Source of the DNA: Pseudarthrobacter sp. PS3-L1
GTDB lineage: Bacteria; Actinomycetota; Actinomycetes; Actinomycetales; Micrococcaceae
Assembly: GCF_030063285.1 (NCBI RefSeq)
Contig: NZ_JASISU010000004.1
Span: 248,001 to 312,000, forward strand
Length of the DNA stretch: 64,000 nt
Reading direction: 5' to 3'
This document shows, piece after piece, positions 16,396-25,536 of this stretch. The notes below the pieces were generated by a model, which was not told the DNA's origin, made no database searches, and was given only the letters and a program-made list of their open reading frames with translations. The translations under genes were made by a program, and so were the position numbers. The first letter of the stretch is position 1. Each line of letters starts with the position of its first letter.

Positions 16396-18063
16396 TTGCC
16401 CCGACGTATGGAGGAAAGATTGCAGGAACAATTCTCGGCTGGTCAGCGACGTCGTCATCGCCCAGGTTCATGGCGGAAGGGGGCACTGACGATGGCCGCG
16501 AGTGCTATGGCGGGGCTGCTGGCAATCTCTGGATGCGCAGGGCCTGCTGCTGAGACGTTCAGTGCTGAGCGGGCGGCGGACGTTACGCCCGCAGCCACCG
16601 GATGGCTGCACACTGATGGCGGAACCATCATGGACTCGAACAACAAGCCCTACACGATCAAGGCAACATCCTGGTTCGGTCTCGAAACTGCGGACTGCGT
16701 TCCACATGGCCTGTGGGGCACCCTGACCATCGATGAGGCCCTGGCTTCCATCAAGTCGATGGGTTTCAATACTGTCCGACTGCCGTTCTCCAACGAGTGC
16801 CTTGCCGCAACGTCAATAAAGGGCAGTGTCAACTATTGGGCCAACAGGGCCTACAACCTAGAGGGTAAGAGACCCCTCGATGTCTTGGACACCATTGTTG
16901 CCCGGGCGAAGGCCAACGGACTAAAGATCATCCTGGACCGCCACCGGCCAATGTCAGCGGATCAGTCGCCGCTCTGGTACACCTCGGCTGTGCCGGAGAC
17001 TACGTGGATCTCCGATTGGAAAATGCTCGCGAAGCGCTATCGGGATGATTCGACAGTGATTGGCGCAGACCTGCACAACGAACCAGCAGGTGCAGCTACC
17101 TGGGGTGGTAAGGCGTCCACCGACTGGCACGCTGCTTCGACCCGTGGTGGCAACGCCGTTCTGGAGTCAAATCCAAATCTCCTGATCATTATCGAAGGTA
17201 TTGAAAATCAAGCGACAGCTGGCGGGACGTGGTGGGGTGGTGGCCTCGCAGACGTCGGCGCCAAGCCAGTAATTCTCAAGGTTCCAGGGCGGGTTGTGTA
17301 CTCGCCACACGACTACCCAGGGTCTCTCTTCCCACAGAAATGGTTCAGTGATCCCACGTACCCGGCCAACCTGCCAGCGGTCTGGGACAGGAATTGGGGT
17401 TATCTGCAGAAGAAGGGTATTGCGCCAGTACTCCTTGGAGAGTTCGGCTCCGCTTTGCAAACGGAATCCGACAGGCAGTGGATGGCGTCGATCGTGTCAT
17501 ACCTTGAGGCAAACAAAATGAGCTTTGCCTACTGGTCATTCAATCCGAACTCTGGCGTTACAGGAGGCCTGGTCAAGAGTGATTGGCGAACCCCTGAAGC
17601 CGCAAAACTTGCAGCGCTTGCGCCTGTCCTGAAAGCAGTTCCAGGAGCGACGCCCACCCCAGGGCCTTCCCAGACTGCCCCTGTAAAGCCGTCTCCCTCG
17701 CCTAGTGCCACTGTGCCGACGCCACGTCCCTCGCCGACCGCAACATCAGGACCGACGCCGTCGACAGGGACCTCGGTCAGCGCGTTGTGGAGGCTCACCA
17801 GTTCATGGAACGGTGGATACGTTGCCAGCCTTGATGTCACGGCACTGAAGTCCGTTCCTGCATGGTCCATCACGTGGAAGGACCCAAACGTCTCAGGGAT
17901 CGCAAACTCCTGGGGGGTGACATGCACAGCGATCCCCAAGACCTCAGTCACCTGCACAGGATCGGGCTGGACCACCAAACTGTCCGCGGGCCAGAAAGTC
18001 ACAGTTGGATTGCAGGTCAATTCATCGAAGCCACCCACGAACCCGGTGCTGACAGTCAAATAG
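16396..18063 (+). CDS. secreted GH5 cellulase-like glycoside hydrolase with CBM2-like domain
   Basis: 555 residues from TTG; an ATG four codons later (16408) is also possible. The long basic N-region (GQRRRHRPGSWRKG) and hydrophobic MAASAMAGLLAISGC suggest export, with a lipobox ending in Cys. The catalytic barrel spans about 65-410: GFNTVRLPFSNE, acid/base Glu229 in DLHNEP, nucleophile Glu349 in LLGEFG, and SFAYWSFNPNSG near the end. A Pro/Thr/Ser linker (about 415-458) joins a C-terminal CBM2-like module (ALWRLTSSWNGGYVASLDVTAL...). Family knowledge: endo-beta-1,4-glucanase type. The exact substrate is not determined. Its AT-rich stretches and position after a tRNA hint at acquisition, but no mobility gene is present. 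Confidence 0.9.
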   Translation: MPRRMEERLQEQFSAGQRRRHRPGSWRKGALTMAASAMAGLLAISGCAGPAAETFSAERAADVTPAATGWLHTDGGTIMDSNNKPYTIKATSWFGLETADCVPHGLWGTLTIDEALASIKSMGFNTVRLPFSNECLAATSIKGSVNYWANRAYNLEGKRPLDVLDTIVARAKANGLKIILDRHRPMSADQSPLWYTSAVPETTWISDWKMLAKRYRDDSTVIGADLHNEPAGAATWGGKASTDWHAASTRGGNAVLESNPNLLIIIEGIENQATAGGTWWGGGLADVGAKPVILKVPGRVVYSPHDYPGSLFPQKWFSDPTYPANLPAVWDRNWGYLQKKGIAPVLLGEFGSALQTESDRQWMASIVSYLEANKMSFAYWSFNPNSGVTGGLVKSDWRTPEAAKLAALAPVLKAVPGATPTPGPSQTAPVKPSPSPSATVPTPRPSPTATSGPTPSTGTSVSALWRLTSSWNGGYVASLDVTALKSVPAWSITWKDPNVSGIANSWGVTCTAIPKTSVTCTGSGWTTKLSAGQKVTVGLQVNSSKPPTNPVLTVK

Positions 18064-18309
18064 GCCAAGAGGGGACCTGTGTGCTCCGGACACTCTGCCG
18101 TGCTGGACCCTGAAGTAGACAGGGTCGCTGGTGGGACCATGTCAGGACGACATGACCGCGCCGGGCTCGTCCTGGACGGTTCTACCGTCGGAGAGCTGAA
18201 AACAGCAGCAGGGCCAGTGGCACGTGAGGTGCGCTTCCGCTGTTCGGCGTGGGCGGTTCACCGCCCCCGGCCTGCACTCTCGCCACCTGGGCGCGGAACA
18301 CGAGTGCCC

Positions 18310-19305
18310 CTACAGCCAGCCCTTTTTCTTGAAGATCACATACATCAGCCCCGCAATGGCAATCATGATGCAGATGGCCATGGGATAGCCAAAGGTCCAG
18401 TGCAGTTCGGGCATTTCATCAAAATTCATTCCGTAAACGCCTGCGACGAAGGATGGGGCAAAGAAGATGGCAGCCCAGGAAGAGATCTTCTTGACCTGTT
18501 CGTTTTGCTCGGCGCTTGCTTCGTTCTGGCGGTTGGCCGTCAACGTGCCGTCCAGGGTCAGGGCGTTCTGGAGGAGATCCCGGAACGAGTCTGCACGCGA
18601 GATAACGCGTTGGACATGGTCCTGGACGTCGCGGAGGTTGTGCTGGAGTTCCTCTGTCACAGCGTATTTCTCGAAACCCCTGTTGAGCTGCTGGATCATG
18701 TCCGGCAGCGGATGGATGGCGCGTTGGAACTGGATCACTTCGCGGGCCAACTCGTAAATACGGCGCGAGACGGTGGAGTCATTGCTGAACAGCTGATCTT
18801 CGATCTCGTCAATATCATTCTGCAGTCCGGCGATGACTGGCATGTAGTCATCCACAATTTGGTCGAGCAGGGCGTAGAGGACAGTTTCGGGGCCGTGATT
18901 CAACAGTTCGGGTGAGTTCTCAAGCCGCTGCCGCACGCGTCCGACGCCTGCCATCTCTGCGTGCCGGACCGTCACCACGAAGTTCGGTCCAATAAAAATA
19001 TGGAGTTCGCCAAATTCCACTGTCTCTTCCGCATCCAGGTAGCGGGCAGGGCGCAGGACTGTGAACAGGCTGCTGCCGTACCGCTCAAGCTTGGGCCTCT
19101 GGTGGGCAGAGATGGCATCCTCGACAGCCAGTTCGTGCAAGCCGAATTCCTGGGCAACTGCAGACATCTCATGAGTGGTTGGCCGGTAGAGGCCAATCCA
19201 GGCCATGCCGCCATGTTGGGCAAGAGTCTCAAAGGTCTGTTCCAGGTTTTTCGGTTCTGCCGCACGGATGCCGTTGACGTACACGGCATTGTCGATAATG
19301 GTCAT
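18310..19305 (-). CDS. corA: CorA family magnesium/cobalt transporter
   Basis: 331 residues. A large N-terminal cytoplasmic alpha/beta domain (HELAVEDAISAHQRPKLERYGSSLFTVLRPARYL) and a long helix region precede two C-terminal membrane helices (ISSWAAIFFAPSFVAGVYGMNF and PMAICIMIAIAGLMYVIF). The signature GMN loop is at 292-294 (YGMNFDEMP) and the tail is basic, KKKGWL. It would form a pentameric Mg2+ channel in the membrane. The 245 bp between the GH5 gene and corA hold no gene I can support. Confidence 0.95.
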   Translation of the reverse strand: MTIIDNAVYVNGIRAAEPKNLEQTFETLAQHGGMAWIGLYRPTTHEMSAVAQEFGLHELAVEDAISAHQRPKLERYGSSLFTVLRPARYLDAEETVEFGELHIFIGPNFVVTVRHAEMAGVGRVRQRLENSPELLNHGPETVLYALLDQIVDDYMPVIAGLQNDIDEIEDQLFSNDSTVSRRIYELAREVIQFQRAIHPLPDMIQQLNRGFEKYAVTEELQHNLRDVQDHVQRVISRADSFRDLLQNALTLDGTLTANRQNEASAEQNEQVKKISSWAAIFFAPSFVAGVYGMNFDEMPELHWTFGYPMAICIMIAIAGLMYVIFKKKGWL

Positions 19306-19378
19306 GATCTGCTTCCCGTTTGGTCCTGTGCGCCGGGGACTGTGGACAGCATCCGGGCATCATAGAATCCTAGTCGGA

Positions 19379-19897
19379 TTACCGTGGCGCTGGCGCCGGT
19401 TTGATGGTGGTTCCCTGTGCGAGCCTGCTGATCAGCGGCTCGGTGCGGTAAGGAATATGTGTATGCAGCGCCAGGACCGTTTCCGTCCTGATCACTCCCT
19501 TGATACGCAAAACAGAGCGGAGGGCTGCTTGCAAGTTATGGGTATCTGTGGCCACGATCCGGCACCAAACATCTCCGCGTCCCGAGATCTCGTGGACTTC
19601 CAGTACCTGTGAGATCAGCCGCAGGGAACCGATGACCCCATCGAGTTCCCGGTGGTTGACCTCAATGGTGATGAAGGCTACGACGTCGTATCCCACTGCC
19701 TCGAGGTCGATCTCCCGGCCGCCGTCATGAAGAACCCCCGAACGCAACATCCGGCGAACGCGGGTCTGTGCGGTATTGCGGGCAATGCCCAGTCCGGTGC
19801 TGAGCTCGGCAATCTGGATCCGCGGGTCGCGGATCAATTCGAGCAGAATTTTCATATCTGTGGCGTCCAGACTGGTCAAACCATCACTCCAGGTCAT
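19379..19897 (-). CDS. Lrp/AsnC family transcriptional regulator
   Basis: 172 residues. N-terminal winged helix (LDATDMKILLELIRDPRIQIAELSTGLGIARNTAQTRVRRMLRSGVL, about 8-55), then the RAM ligand-binding domain (VVAFITIEVNHRELDGVIGSL...VLEVHEISGRGDVWCRIVATD...). It is divergent from an MFS transporter gene. The 145-bp gap holds an ATTGAG-N7-CTCAAT palindrome that is a plausible operator for it. It probably controls itself and the transporter; the effector is likely an amino acid or related compound (inference). Confidence 0.92.
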   Translation of the reverse strand: MTWSDGLTSLDATDMKILLELIRDPRIQIAELSTGLGIARNTAQTRVRRMLRSGVLHDGGREIDLEAVGYDVVAFITIEVNHRELDGVIGSLRLISQVLEVHEISGRGDVWCRIVATDTHNLQAALRSVLRIKGVIRTETVLALHTHIPYRTEPLISRLAQGTTIKPAPAPR

Positions 19898-19911
19898 AGA
19901 TGGGACAAGTG

Positions 19912-19941
19912 ATTGAGTATTTCGCTCAATTTATCCTCAAT
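19912..19941. promoter_or_regulatory. putative Lrp operator in divergent intergenic region
   Basis: ATTGAG-N7-CTCAAT at 19912-19930 is a perfect 6-bp-arm palindrome, followed by a further half site CTCAAT at 19936-19941. It lies 15 bases upstream of the Lrp start and about 100 bases upstream of the MFS start, in a locally AT-rich stretch. Confidence 0.5.
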
Positions 19942-20042
19942 AGTAGGTCTATAAGTGCCGCCATGACGGATTGTGGAGGTATCCCCGACTCACCAGGTCC
20001 GGCATCTTACGGATGCCGCGCCCGGACGCGCAAAGGCACCAC

Positions 20043-21302
20043 ATGACAGTACTGAGTGAATTGAGAATGCAGCCCTCTGCTGCGCTGCACACCGGATGGG
20101 ATGCCTCCCGGACGGCGCGGCTGGTCCTGACAGGTGCTGTTATTTTCATGCTCCTCATCGGGGCCAACTTGGCCACGCCGCTATATCCGCTCCTGCAGCA
20201 GCAGCTGGGGCTTACCTCGCTGGGCACCACGGTGGCGTTTGTCAGCTACGTCCTGTCGCTGATTGTTACCCTTCTGGCAGCTGGCCACTGGTCCGATCAC
20301 ATCGGCCGCCGTGCCGCGCTTCTGCTCGCCGTACTGGTCGGACTGACGGGCGGGATCGTTTTCGCGTTTGCAGGGAACCTGCTGATGCTCTCCGTCGGCC
20401 GGGCACTTCAGGGTGTTGCGGTGGCGCTCGCCACCGGTGCCAGCGCTGCAGCCTTGCGGGAATTGCTGCCGTCGCGTCCGGAGTGGGCCTCTCGCTTCAC
20501 GCTGCTCGCGTCGGCTGGGGGTGTTGCGGCTGGTCCCGCTATCGGCGGAGTCCTCTCTCAGCTGCCAGGCCCGACGTCGGCCCCCTTCGCCGTGCACTCC
20601 GCCATCTTGCTGCTGCTGCTCATCCCGCTCTACCTGGTCAAGGCACGGCCGGCCATCAATGCTGAAGGCCAGACGTTCCGCGTGTTGGCTCCGCGCCGGC
20701 CTGCTGTATCGCGTGAGGCCCGCGGGGCCTTCTGGCTGGCGTCGCTCGTGGGATTCCTGAGCTTCAGTATCTTTGGCTTCTGCCTGTCCTTGGCGCCAGG
20801 CTATGTTGCCCACGTCCTGGACATCGATTCACGCCCCGTCGTCGGTCTTCTGGCCGGAACCACGCTGGCAGCTTCTGCGCTCAGTCAGCTCCTGGCTGTT
20901 CGGGGCAGGTTTGTCGTGCCAATCGGGCTGACAGTCCTGGGATTGTCGGTGGTACTCATGGCCGTCTCGCTGATGCTGGCCAACCCATTCCTTCTGGTGT
21001 TTGCCTCCATCATGGCTGGCCTGGGCCAGGGCATTTCCTTCCGTACGGTCTTCAATGACGTGGCAGGGAAAGTGGAAGCATCCAGCCACGCACAGATCAT
21101 CAGCACCGTTTACGTCATCACGTACCTGGGCAGTGCCGTCCCCGTGCTCGGCCTCGGGTGGGCAGCTACACAGTTTGGCACCGCCGCCGCCGTGAATGTC
21201 TTTGCTGGGCTCTGTGGTCTTGCTGGGCTCATCCTGGCGTGGGTTGCCTTCCGGGCGGGCCGCCGCTCCATGCCCCGCCAGGAGCTCATCTACCAGGGAT
21301 AG
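20043..21302 (+). CDS. MFS transporter
   Basis: 419 residues from the ATG at 20043 (AAAGG a few bases upstream); the GTG at 19971 is further out but adds 24 non-conserved residues. Twelve hydrophobic segments are seen. The first is LTGAVIFMLLIGANLATPLYPLL. The loop 2-3 MFS motif is GHWSDHIGRRAALLL, and the motif after helix 4 is GRALQGVAVALATGASAAALREL. Drug-efflux-like by wording; the substrate is unknown. Divergent from the Lrp regulator, suggesting Lrp control. Confidence 0.88.
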   Translation: MTVLSELRMQPSAALHTGWDASRTARLVLTGAVIFMLLIGANLATPLYPLLQQQLGLTSLGTTVAFVSYVLSLIVTLLAAGHWSDHIGRRAALLLAVLVGLTGGIVFAFAGNLLMLSVGRALQGVAVALATGASAAALRELLPSRPEWASRFTLLASAGGVAAGPAIGGVLSQLPGPTSAPFAVHSAILLLLLIPLYLVKARPAINAEGQTFRVLAPRRPAVSREARGAFWLASLVGFLSFSIFGFCLSLAPGYVAHVLDIDSRPVVGLLAGTTLAASALSQLLAVRGRFVVPIGLTVLGLSVVLMAVSLMLANPFLLVFASIMAGLGQGISFRTVFNDVAGKVEASSHAQIISTVYVITYLGSAVPVLGLGWAATQFGTAAAVNVFAGLCGLAGLILAWVAFRAGRRSMPRQELIYQG

Positions 21303-21345
21303 CGCGTCGGCAGCTGCTTAGACCTCGTGCCAAGCGGACCATCTG

Positions 21346-21849
21346 CTATTCGGGCAGGGGGCCGTGGTTCCCCTGAATATGGGCAAAGACCAGGGTTGTT
21401 TCCGTGTGGCCCACCACCGGATCAGTGGCCAGGTTGTCCAGCACCCAGTCCCGAAGATCCTCCGTGCTGGCTACGGCGATGTGCAGCAGGTAGTCCACAG
21501 ATCCGGAGGTGTGGAACGTTGAAAGTACAGCCGGGAGCCTGGGGACCCGGGCCGTAAACCTGTCAATCTGATCCCTGTCATGTGCCCTCAGCCGGACAGC
21601 CACGAGGGCCTGGACAGAACGCCCGACGGCGGAAAGGTTCAGTTTTGCCTCAAACCCCTCGACGATGCCGCGCTCAGAGAGCGCGCGCGTCCGCATGAGG
21701 GCCGTGGAAGGAGCGATGCCCACCAGCTCGGCTAGCTGCTTGTTGGAAATCCGGGCATCGTCTACCAGTGCGCCCAGCAGGCGCTCATCGATGGCGTCAA
21801 GGGGCTCATGGTGCTGGGCACCAGCACGGTGGGGTTTTGGAATACTCAC
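21346..21849 (-). CDS. Lrp/AsnC family transcriptional regulator
   Basis: 167 residues from a GTG at 21849, chosen because GGAGGAGG lies five bases upstream; the frame stays open to an ATG at 21921. Winged-helix part LDAIDERLLGALVDDARISNKQLAELVGIAPSTALMRTRALSERGIV, then a RAM domain (VQALVAVRLRAHDRDQIDRFTARVPRLPAVLSTFHTSGSVDYLLHIAVAS). It is a paralogue of the regulator at 19379-19897 but not close in sequence. It lies tail to tail with the first MFS gene and upstream of the second on the same strand. Target unknown. Confidence 0.9.
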   Translation of the reverse strand: MSIPKPHRAGAQHHEPLDAIDERLLGALVDDARISNKQLAELVGIAPSTALMRTRALSERGIVEGFEAKLNLSAVGRSVQALVAVRLRAHDRDQIDRFTARVPRLPAVLSTFHTSGSVDYLLHIAVASTEDLRDWVLDNLATDPVVGHTETTLVFAHIQGNHGPLPE

Positions 21850-22034
21850 AGGTCCTCCTCCAGGATCGTGTCCATTCATCCTAGGGGGCCTTGTGCGCCT
21901 AACTGATGCGCGGAACGCCACTCTGCCGAATAATCATCAGCGGATCCGCGCGCTGCCTAGGCGGAATTCAGTGCGTAGCTGCTGGTTCATGCCGAATCTG
22001 CTGCTGCCCGCGTTGCATGCGTCTCCCGTGCTGC

Positions 22035-23291
22035 TCAGTGCCGGGCACTTCCTGAACCTTGGGGCCTGACCAGCACCATCAGCAAGGCTGCTAGCACTGT
22101 CAGGAAGAGAGTCCCCACCACCAGTGCACTCCAGCCCAGCCACTGGAACACAAGTCCACCGGCCCACCCTACGATGCTGGAGCCCAGGTAGTAGGCAAGG
22201 TTGTACAGCGAGGCGGACTGCCCGCGGCCGCGACTGGGCAGGGCGCCGGCCCAGCCAGATGCGACACCGTGTGCTGCAAAGAATCCGGCGGTGAAAACCA
22301 CCAGGCCACCCAGGACCACCGGCAACATGGTGCTCAGGGTGGCGACCAGACCGGCGGCCATCAGGGCCGAACCGCAGAGGAGGACCCGCCGTCGTCCGTG
22401 TCTCAGAGTGAGTCCGGCTGCCCATCGGGATGACACGGTACCGGACAGGTACGCGAGGAAAATCAGGCTCACAACCGTCCCTGACAGCCCGAAGGCGGGT
22501 CCGGCCAGGCGGAATCCGAGGTAGTTGTAGACGGTGACGAAGCCTCCCATGAGGAGGAAAGCCTGCGCATAGATCACCACGAGGCCAGGGGTGCGGAGGT
22601 GCGAGGCGAGCACCAGCAGTGACGCCCGGAAGCCGGCGCCGCCCGAAGGCGTGAAGCCACGGGAGCGGGGGAGCAGCAGGAGGAAGACAATCGCTGCGAG
22701 TCCCGCCACGCAGGTCACAGCCAGGGTTCCGGCCCGCCAGCCCCAGATGTCAGCGGCCGGCCCTGCTATCAAGCGCCCGGTAAGGCCTCCCAGGGTGGTG
22801 CCGGCAACGTAGGTCCCGGCAGCCACAGCGGCGTGCCCGCGGCTGACTTCCTCATTGAGGTAGGCAATCGCAACGGCAGGAATCCCGCCCAGGGCCATGC
22901 CTTCGACGAACCGGAACGCAAGGAGGACTTCCAGGGAACCGGAGAGAGGCACCAAGAAGCCAAGGATTGTTGCGGAGATGATCGCGATTGCCATCGCCCT
23001 GGTCCGTCCCGTCCTGTCTGCAATGAAGGACCAGGGGATCACGGCGGCTGCCAGGCCCAGTGTGGCTGCCGAGACAGTGAGTCCAGCACCGGCAGCGGTG
23101 GTGCCCAGGTCTGCGGCAATGGTGGGAAGCGCCGATTGGGTTGAGTAGAGCTGGGCGAATGTTGCCAGGCCTGCAAAGCCGAGGCCAGCCAGGATACGGC
23201 GGTAGGCTCGAGACCCTTTGGGGTGTCCTTCCCACAGCGGAGCGGAATCCGGGGAATGCGACAGCGCTGATGTGGGGCTCGAAGAGGACAT
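22035..23291 (-). CDS. MFS transporter, YnfM-like
   Basis: 418 residues, twelve hydrophobic helices. Features include GFAGLATFAQLYSTQSALPTIAADLGTTAAGAGLTVSAATLGLA in the first two helices, the loop motif SFIADRTGRTRAMAIAI, RFVEGMALGGIPAVAIAYLNEEV after helix 4 and AGGLVFQWLGWSALVVG near the end. This matches the YnfM/inner-membrane transport family of the MFS; the substrate is unknown. It is divergent from a LysR regulator with about 100 bp between, the classic arrangement for a LysR-controlled transporter. Confidence 0.88.
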   Translation of the reverse strand: MSSSSPTSALSHSPDSAPLWEGHPKGSRAYRRILAGLGFAGLATFAQLYSTQSALPTIAADLGTTAAGAGLTVSAATLGLAAAVIPWSFIADRTGRTRAMAIAIISATILGFLVPLSGSLEVLLAFRFVEGMALGGIPAVAIAYLNEEVSRGHAAVAAGTYVAGTTLGGLTGRLIAGPAADIWGWRAGTLAVTCVAGLAAIVFLLLLPRSRGFTPSGGAGFRASLLVLASHLRTPGLVVIYAQAFLLMGGFVTVYNYLGFRLAGPAFGLSGTVVSLIFLAYLSGTVSSRWAAGLTLRHGRRRVLLCGSALMAAGLVATLSTMLPVVLGGLVVFTAGFFAAHGVASGWAGALPSRGRGQSASLYNLAYYLGSSIVGWAGGLVFQWLGWSALVVGTLFLTVLAALLMVLVRPQGSGSARH

Positions 23292-23392
23292 AACCTGAGC
23301 GTAAGCAGCCAGAGTCTATGCTTCAAATGCATTCTTCTTCCATATTTCATGCAAAATCAGGATGAAAGCACATCAGGAGGCCCGAGCAACCG

Positions 23393-24523
23393 ATGGACAG
23401 CAACATTCGCGCTGAACCCCAACCCGGGTCCCATCACGGCCGCGCTCCAGGGCAGTTCCCCGAATCGCCAGAACATACACCGTTGGCTTCCCTTGAGGAC
23501 CGCCGGCTGGACTACCAGCAGCTGGTCCAGCTGCTGCCTCTTCTCCCGCTACTGACAGCCATTGCCGCCAGTGAGCATGTATCCGAGACGGCCGCGCACC
23601 TTGGCTTGCCGCAGTCAACCGTGAGCCGGGCCCTGGCCCGTGCCTCCGCCGTCGTAGGCGTGGATCTGTTGGTTCGGGAGGGACGTGGAGTCCGTTTGAC
23701 TCCGGCAGCGAGAGTCCTTGTCCCCTACTTGGAAAGCGCATTGAGTGCGGTCCAGGAAGGCCTGGAAAGTGTCAGGCAGCATTCAGGAGTGGTGCGGGGC
23801 CGCGTTCGTGTGACGTTCCAACACACGTTTGGCGAGGCCACTCTGCCGTTGTTGATCGGCGCGTTCCGGCGGCCGTATCCGCAGACTGAATTCGACCTCA
23901 GGCAGGGCGCTCGGAACGACTGCCTGACGCAACTGGTCCGTGGCGAGGCTGACTTGGCGTTCACCGCTCCGGTGGCAGCCCCAAGCCGCTCGCTCGCATC
24001 AGCTGTCCTGTACCGGGAGCCGCTGTGCGTGGTCCTGAACGCCGGACACCGTTTGGCAGGCTCCACGGCAGTGACGGCAGTGGACATCAGCGAGGACCCT
24101 TTTGTTGCAATGGGCCACGGTTATGGCATGCGTTCACTGACTGACGCCATTTTCAGGGCGGCCGGACTGCAGCCACGAGTCGCCTTTGAGAGCCAGGACA
24201 CCCACACCGTGCGCGGACTGGTTTCCGCTGGGCTCGGTGTCAGTATCCTGCCCCGGGCCGGACATCCGAATCCCGGCCTTGCCGCGACAGCCAGGGGGAC
24301 AATGACCGCCGCAGCCCCGATCGCGCTGCAGTGTGTGGAAGTGCCCCTTGACTCACCCCTCGCCTACCGTGAGATCGGACTGGCATGGCGGATCGGAGGA
24401 ACTGCTGCTGAACCTGACCCGGTTCGCCTCTTCCGCCAGCTTGTTCTGCAGGAGGGCCCTGATCTCCTTGCCACCTGGGTCCAGAGTCGACATGAGCCGA
24501 GCAGCCTTCAGAATCCTGGATGA
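23393..24523 (+). CDS. LysR family transcriptional regulator
   Basis: 376 residues with an unusually long N-terminal extension of about 45 residues before the winged helix (LLPLLPLLTAIAASEHVSETAAHLGLPQSTVSRALARASAVVGVDLLVREGRGVRLTPAARVLV). The effector domain follows (VRGRVRVTFQHTFGEATLPLLIGAFRRPYPQTEFDLRQG...). ATG start with AGGAGG about nine bases upstream supports the long form. Likely regulates the divergent MFS gene. Effector unknown. Confidence 0.9.
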   Translation: MDSNIRAEPQPGSHHGRAPGQFPESPEHTPLASLEDRRLDYQQLVQLLPLLPLLTAIAASEHVSETAAHLGLPQSTVSRALARASAVVGVDLLVREGRGVRLTPAARVLVPYLESALSAVQEGLESVRQHSGVVRGRVRVTFQHTFGEATLPLLIGAFRRPYPQTEFDLRQGARNDCLTQLVRGEADLAFTAPVAAPSRSLASAVLYREPLCVVLNAGHRLAGSTAVTAVDISEDPFVAMGHGYGMRSLTDAIFRAAGLQPRVAFESQDTHTVRGLVSAGLGVSILPRAGHPNPGLAATARGTMTAAAPIALQCVEVPLDSPLAYREIGLAWRIGGTAAEPDPVRLFRQLVLQEGPDLLATWVQSRHEPSSLQNPG

Positions 24524-24557
24524 CGCAGCGTATTGCACCGATGGAGCCAGCATTCAG

Positions 24558-24563
24558 TAGTCT
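24558..24563 (+). promoter_or_regulatory. -10 box of the kinase gene, leaderless type
   Basis: TAGTCT ends six bases before the GTG at 24570, inside the 46-bp gap after the LysR gene, so the kinase gene probably has its own promoter. Confidence 0.45.
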
Positions 24564-24569
24564 GTTCTC

Positions 24570-25517
24570 GTGGATACCCAGGACGCCAAAGACTTCCCGC
24601 TCCCCAACGGATCGGCAGCTGCTGAACGCGACACCGCTTTTGTGGTGATAGGGCTCGATATTGGTGGCACCAAGACCCGCGGCGTGCGTTTTGAGGACGG
24701 CCATGTGGTGGCGGACATTGTGGCTGGCAGCGCCAACGTCCAGAACGTCAGCCAAGAACAGGCGGCGGAGAACCTTGCCGAGCTTTTCGGCAGGCTCGGA
24801 AATCAGGGCGTGGACCGTGTCTACGCCGGGGCTGGCGGAATCGACACGGCCGAAGATGCTGCTGCGCTCGCGGCCCTGATCAATGCCTGCGTGCCGGGTG
24901 TGCCTACCACTGTTGTTCATGATTCGCGGCTCCTGTTGGCTGCCGGGGGTGCAAGGACCGGCGTGGCAGTCATTGCCGGGACAGGGTCAGCAGCCTGGGG
25001 GAAGAACGCCAACGGTGAGGAAGCCCGGGCTGGGGGCTGGGGTTACCTGCTGGGGGACGAGGGCAGCGGGTACTGGCTTGGGCGTGAGGCCGTCCGTCAC
25101 AGCCTGGCTCGAATGAATGACGGACTGGACCCGGACCAGCTCACGGAATCGCTTCTGGTGGCCTGCAACGTGGATGACCCGAACAAACTGATCGCCATGT
25201 TTCACAGCCCCGATACCGGCAGACGGTTCTGGGCGCAGCAGGGACGCCTGGTGGTTGATGCTGCCGAGGCAGGACACCAGCCAAGCAAGGTACTGGTCCG
25301 CCAGGCCGGTCAGGATCTGGCAGCCCTCGCCGGACGGGCACTTCGCAAACTCGGAATCGATGGTCCGGTGATCCTGGGCAGTGGCCTGGGAATGAACGTC
25401 ACCATGCTCCAGGACTCGTTCCGGGAGGCTCTGGAAGCCCAGGGCATCACCGATGTGCGGATCCTTGATCAGGACCCTGTCTTTGGTGTGCTCCAGCTGG
25501 TGGCCGAATCAGACTAA
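24570..25517 (+). CDS. N-acetylglucosamine kinase-like protein (BadF/BadG/BcrA/BcrD ATPase family)
   Basis: 315 residues, GTG start. ASKHA fold: phosphate-1 motif VIGLDIGGTKTRGVRFEDG at about 27-45, acidic HDSRLLLAAGG, phosphate-2 motif GVAVIAGTGSAAWGKN, then GWGYLLGDEGSGYWLGREAVR and the adenosine motif VILGSGLGMN. The GWG..LGDEGSG segment is typical of NagK-type amino-sugar kinases in this superfamily. It probably phosphorylates N-acetylglucosamine or a related hexose; the substrate is not certain. No sugar transporter is adjacent. Confidence 0.85.
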   Translation: MDTQDAKDFPLPNGSAAAERDTAFVVIGLDIGGTKTRGVRFEDGHVVADIVAGSANVQNVSQEQAAENLAELFGRLGNQGVDRVYAGAGGIDTAEDAAALAALINACVPGVPTTVVHDSRLLLAAGGARTGVAVIAGTGSAAWGKNANGEEARAGGWGYLLGDEGSGYWLGREAVRHSLARMNDGLDPDQLTESLLVACNVDDPNKLIAMFHSPDTGRRFWAQQGRLVVDAAEAGHQPSKVLVRQAGQDLAALAGRALRKLGIDGPVILGSGLGMNVTMLQDSFREALEAQGITDVRILDQDPVFGVLQLVAESD

Positions 25518-25536
25518 GAGGTGGGGACGGCGAGGA

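Noticed and set aside
18079..18915. Plus-strand frame opposite corA, reaching into the gap after the GH5 gene
   Set aside because: Most of it is antisense to CorA and the product has no recognisable features.
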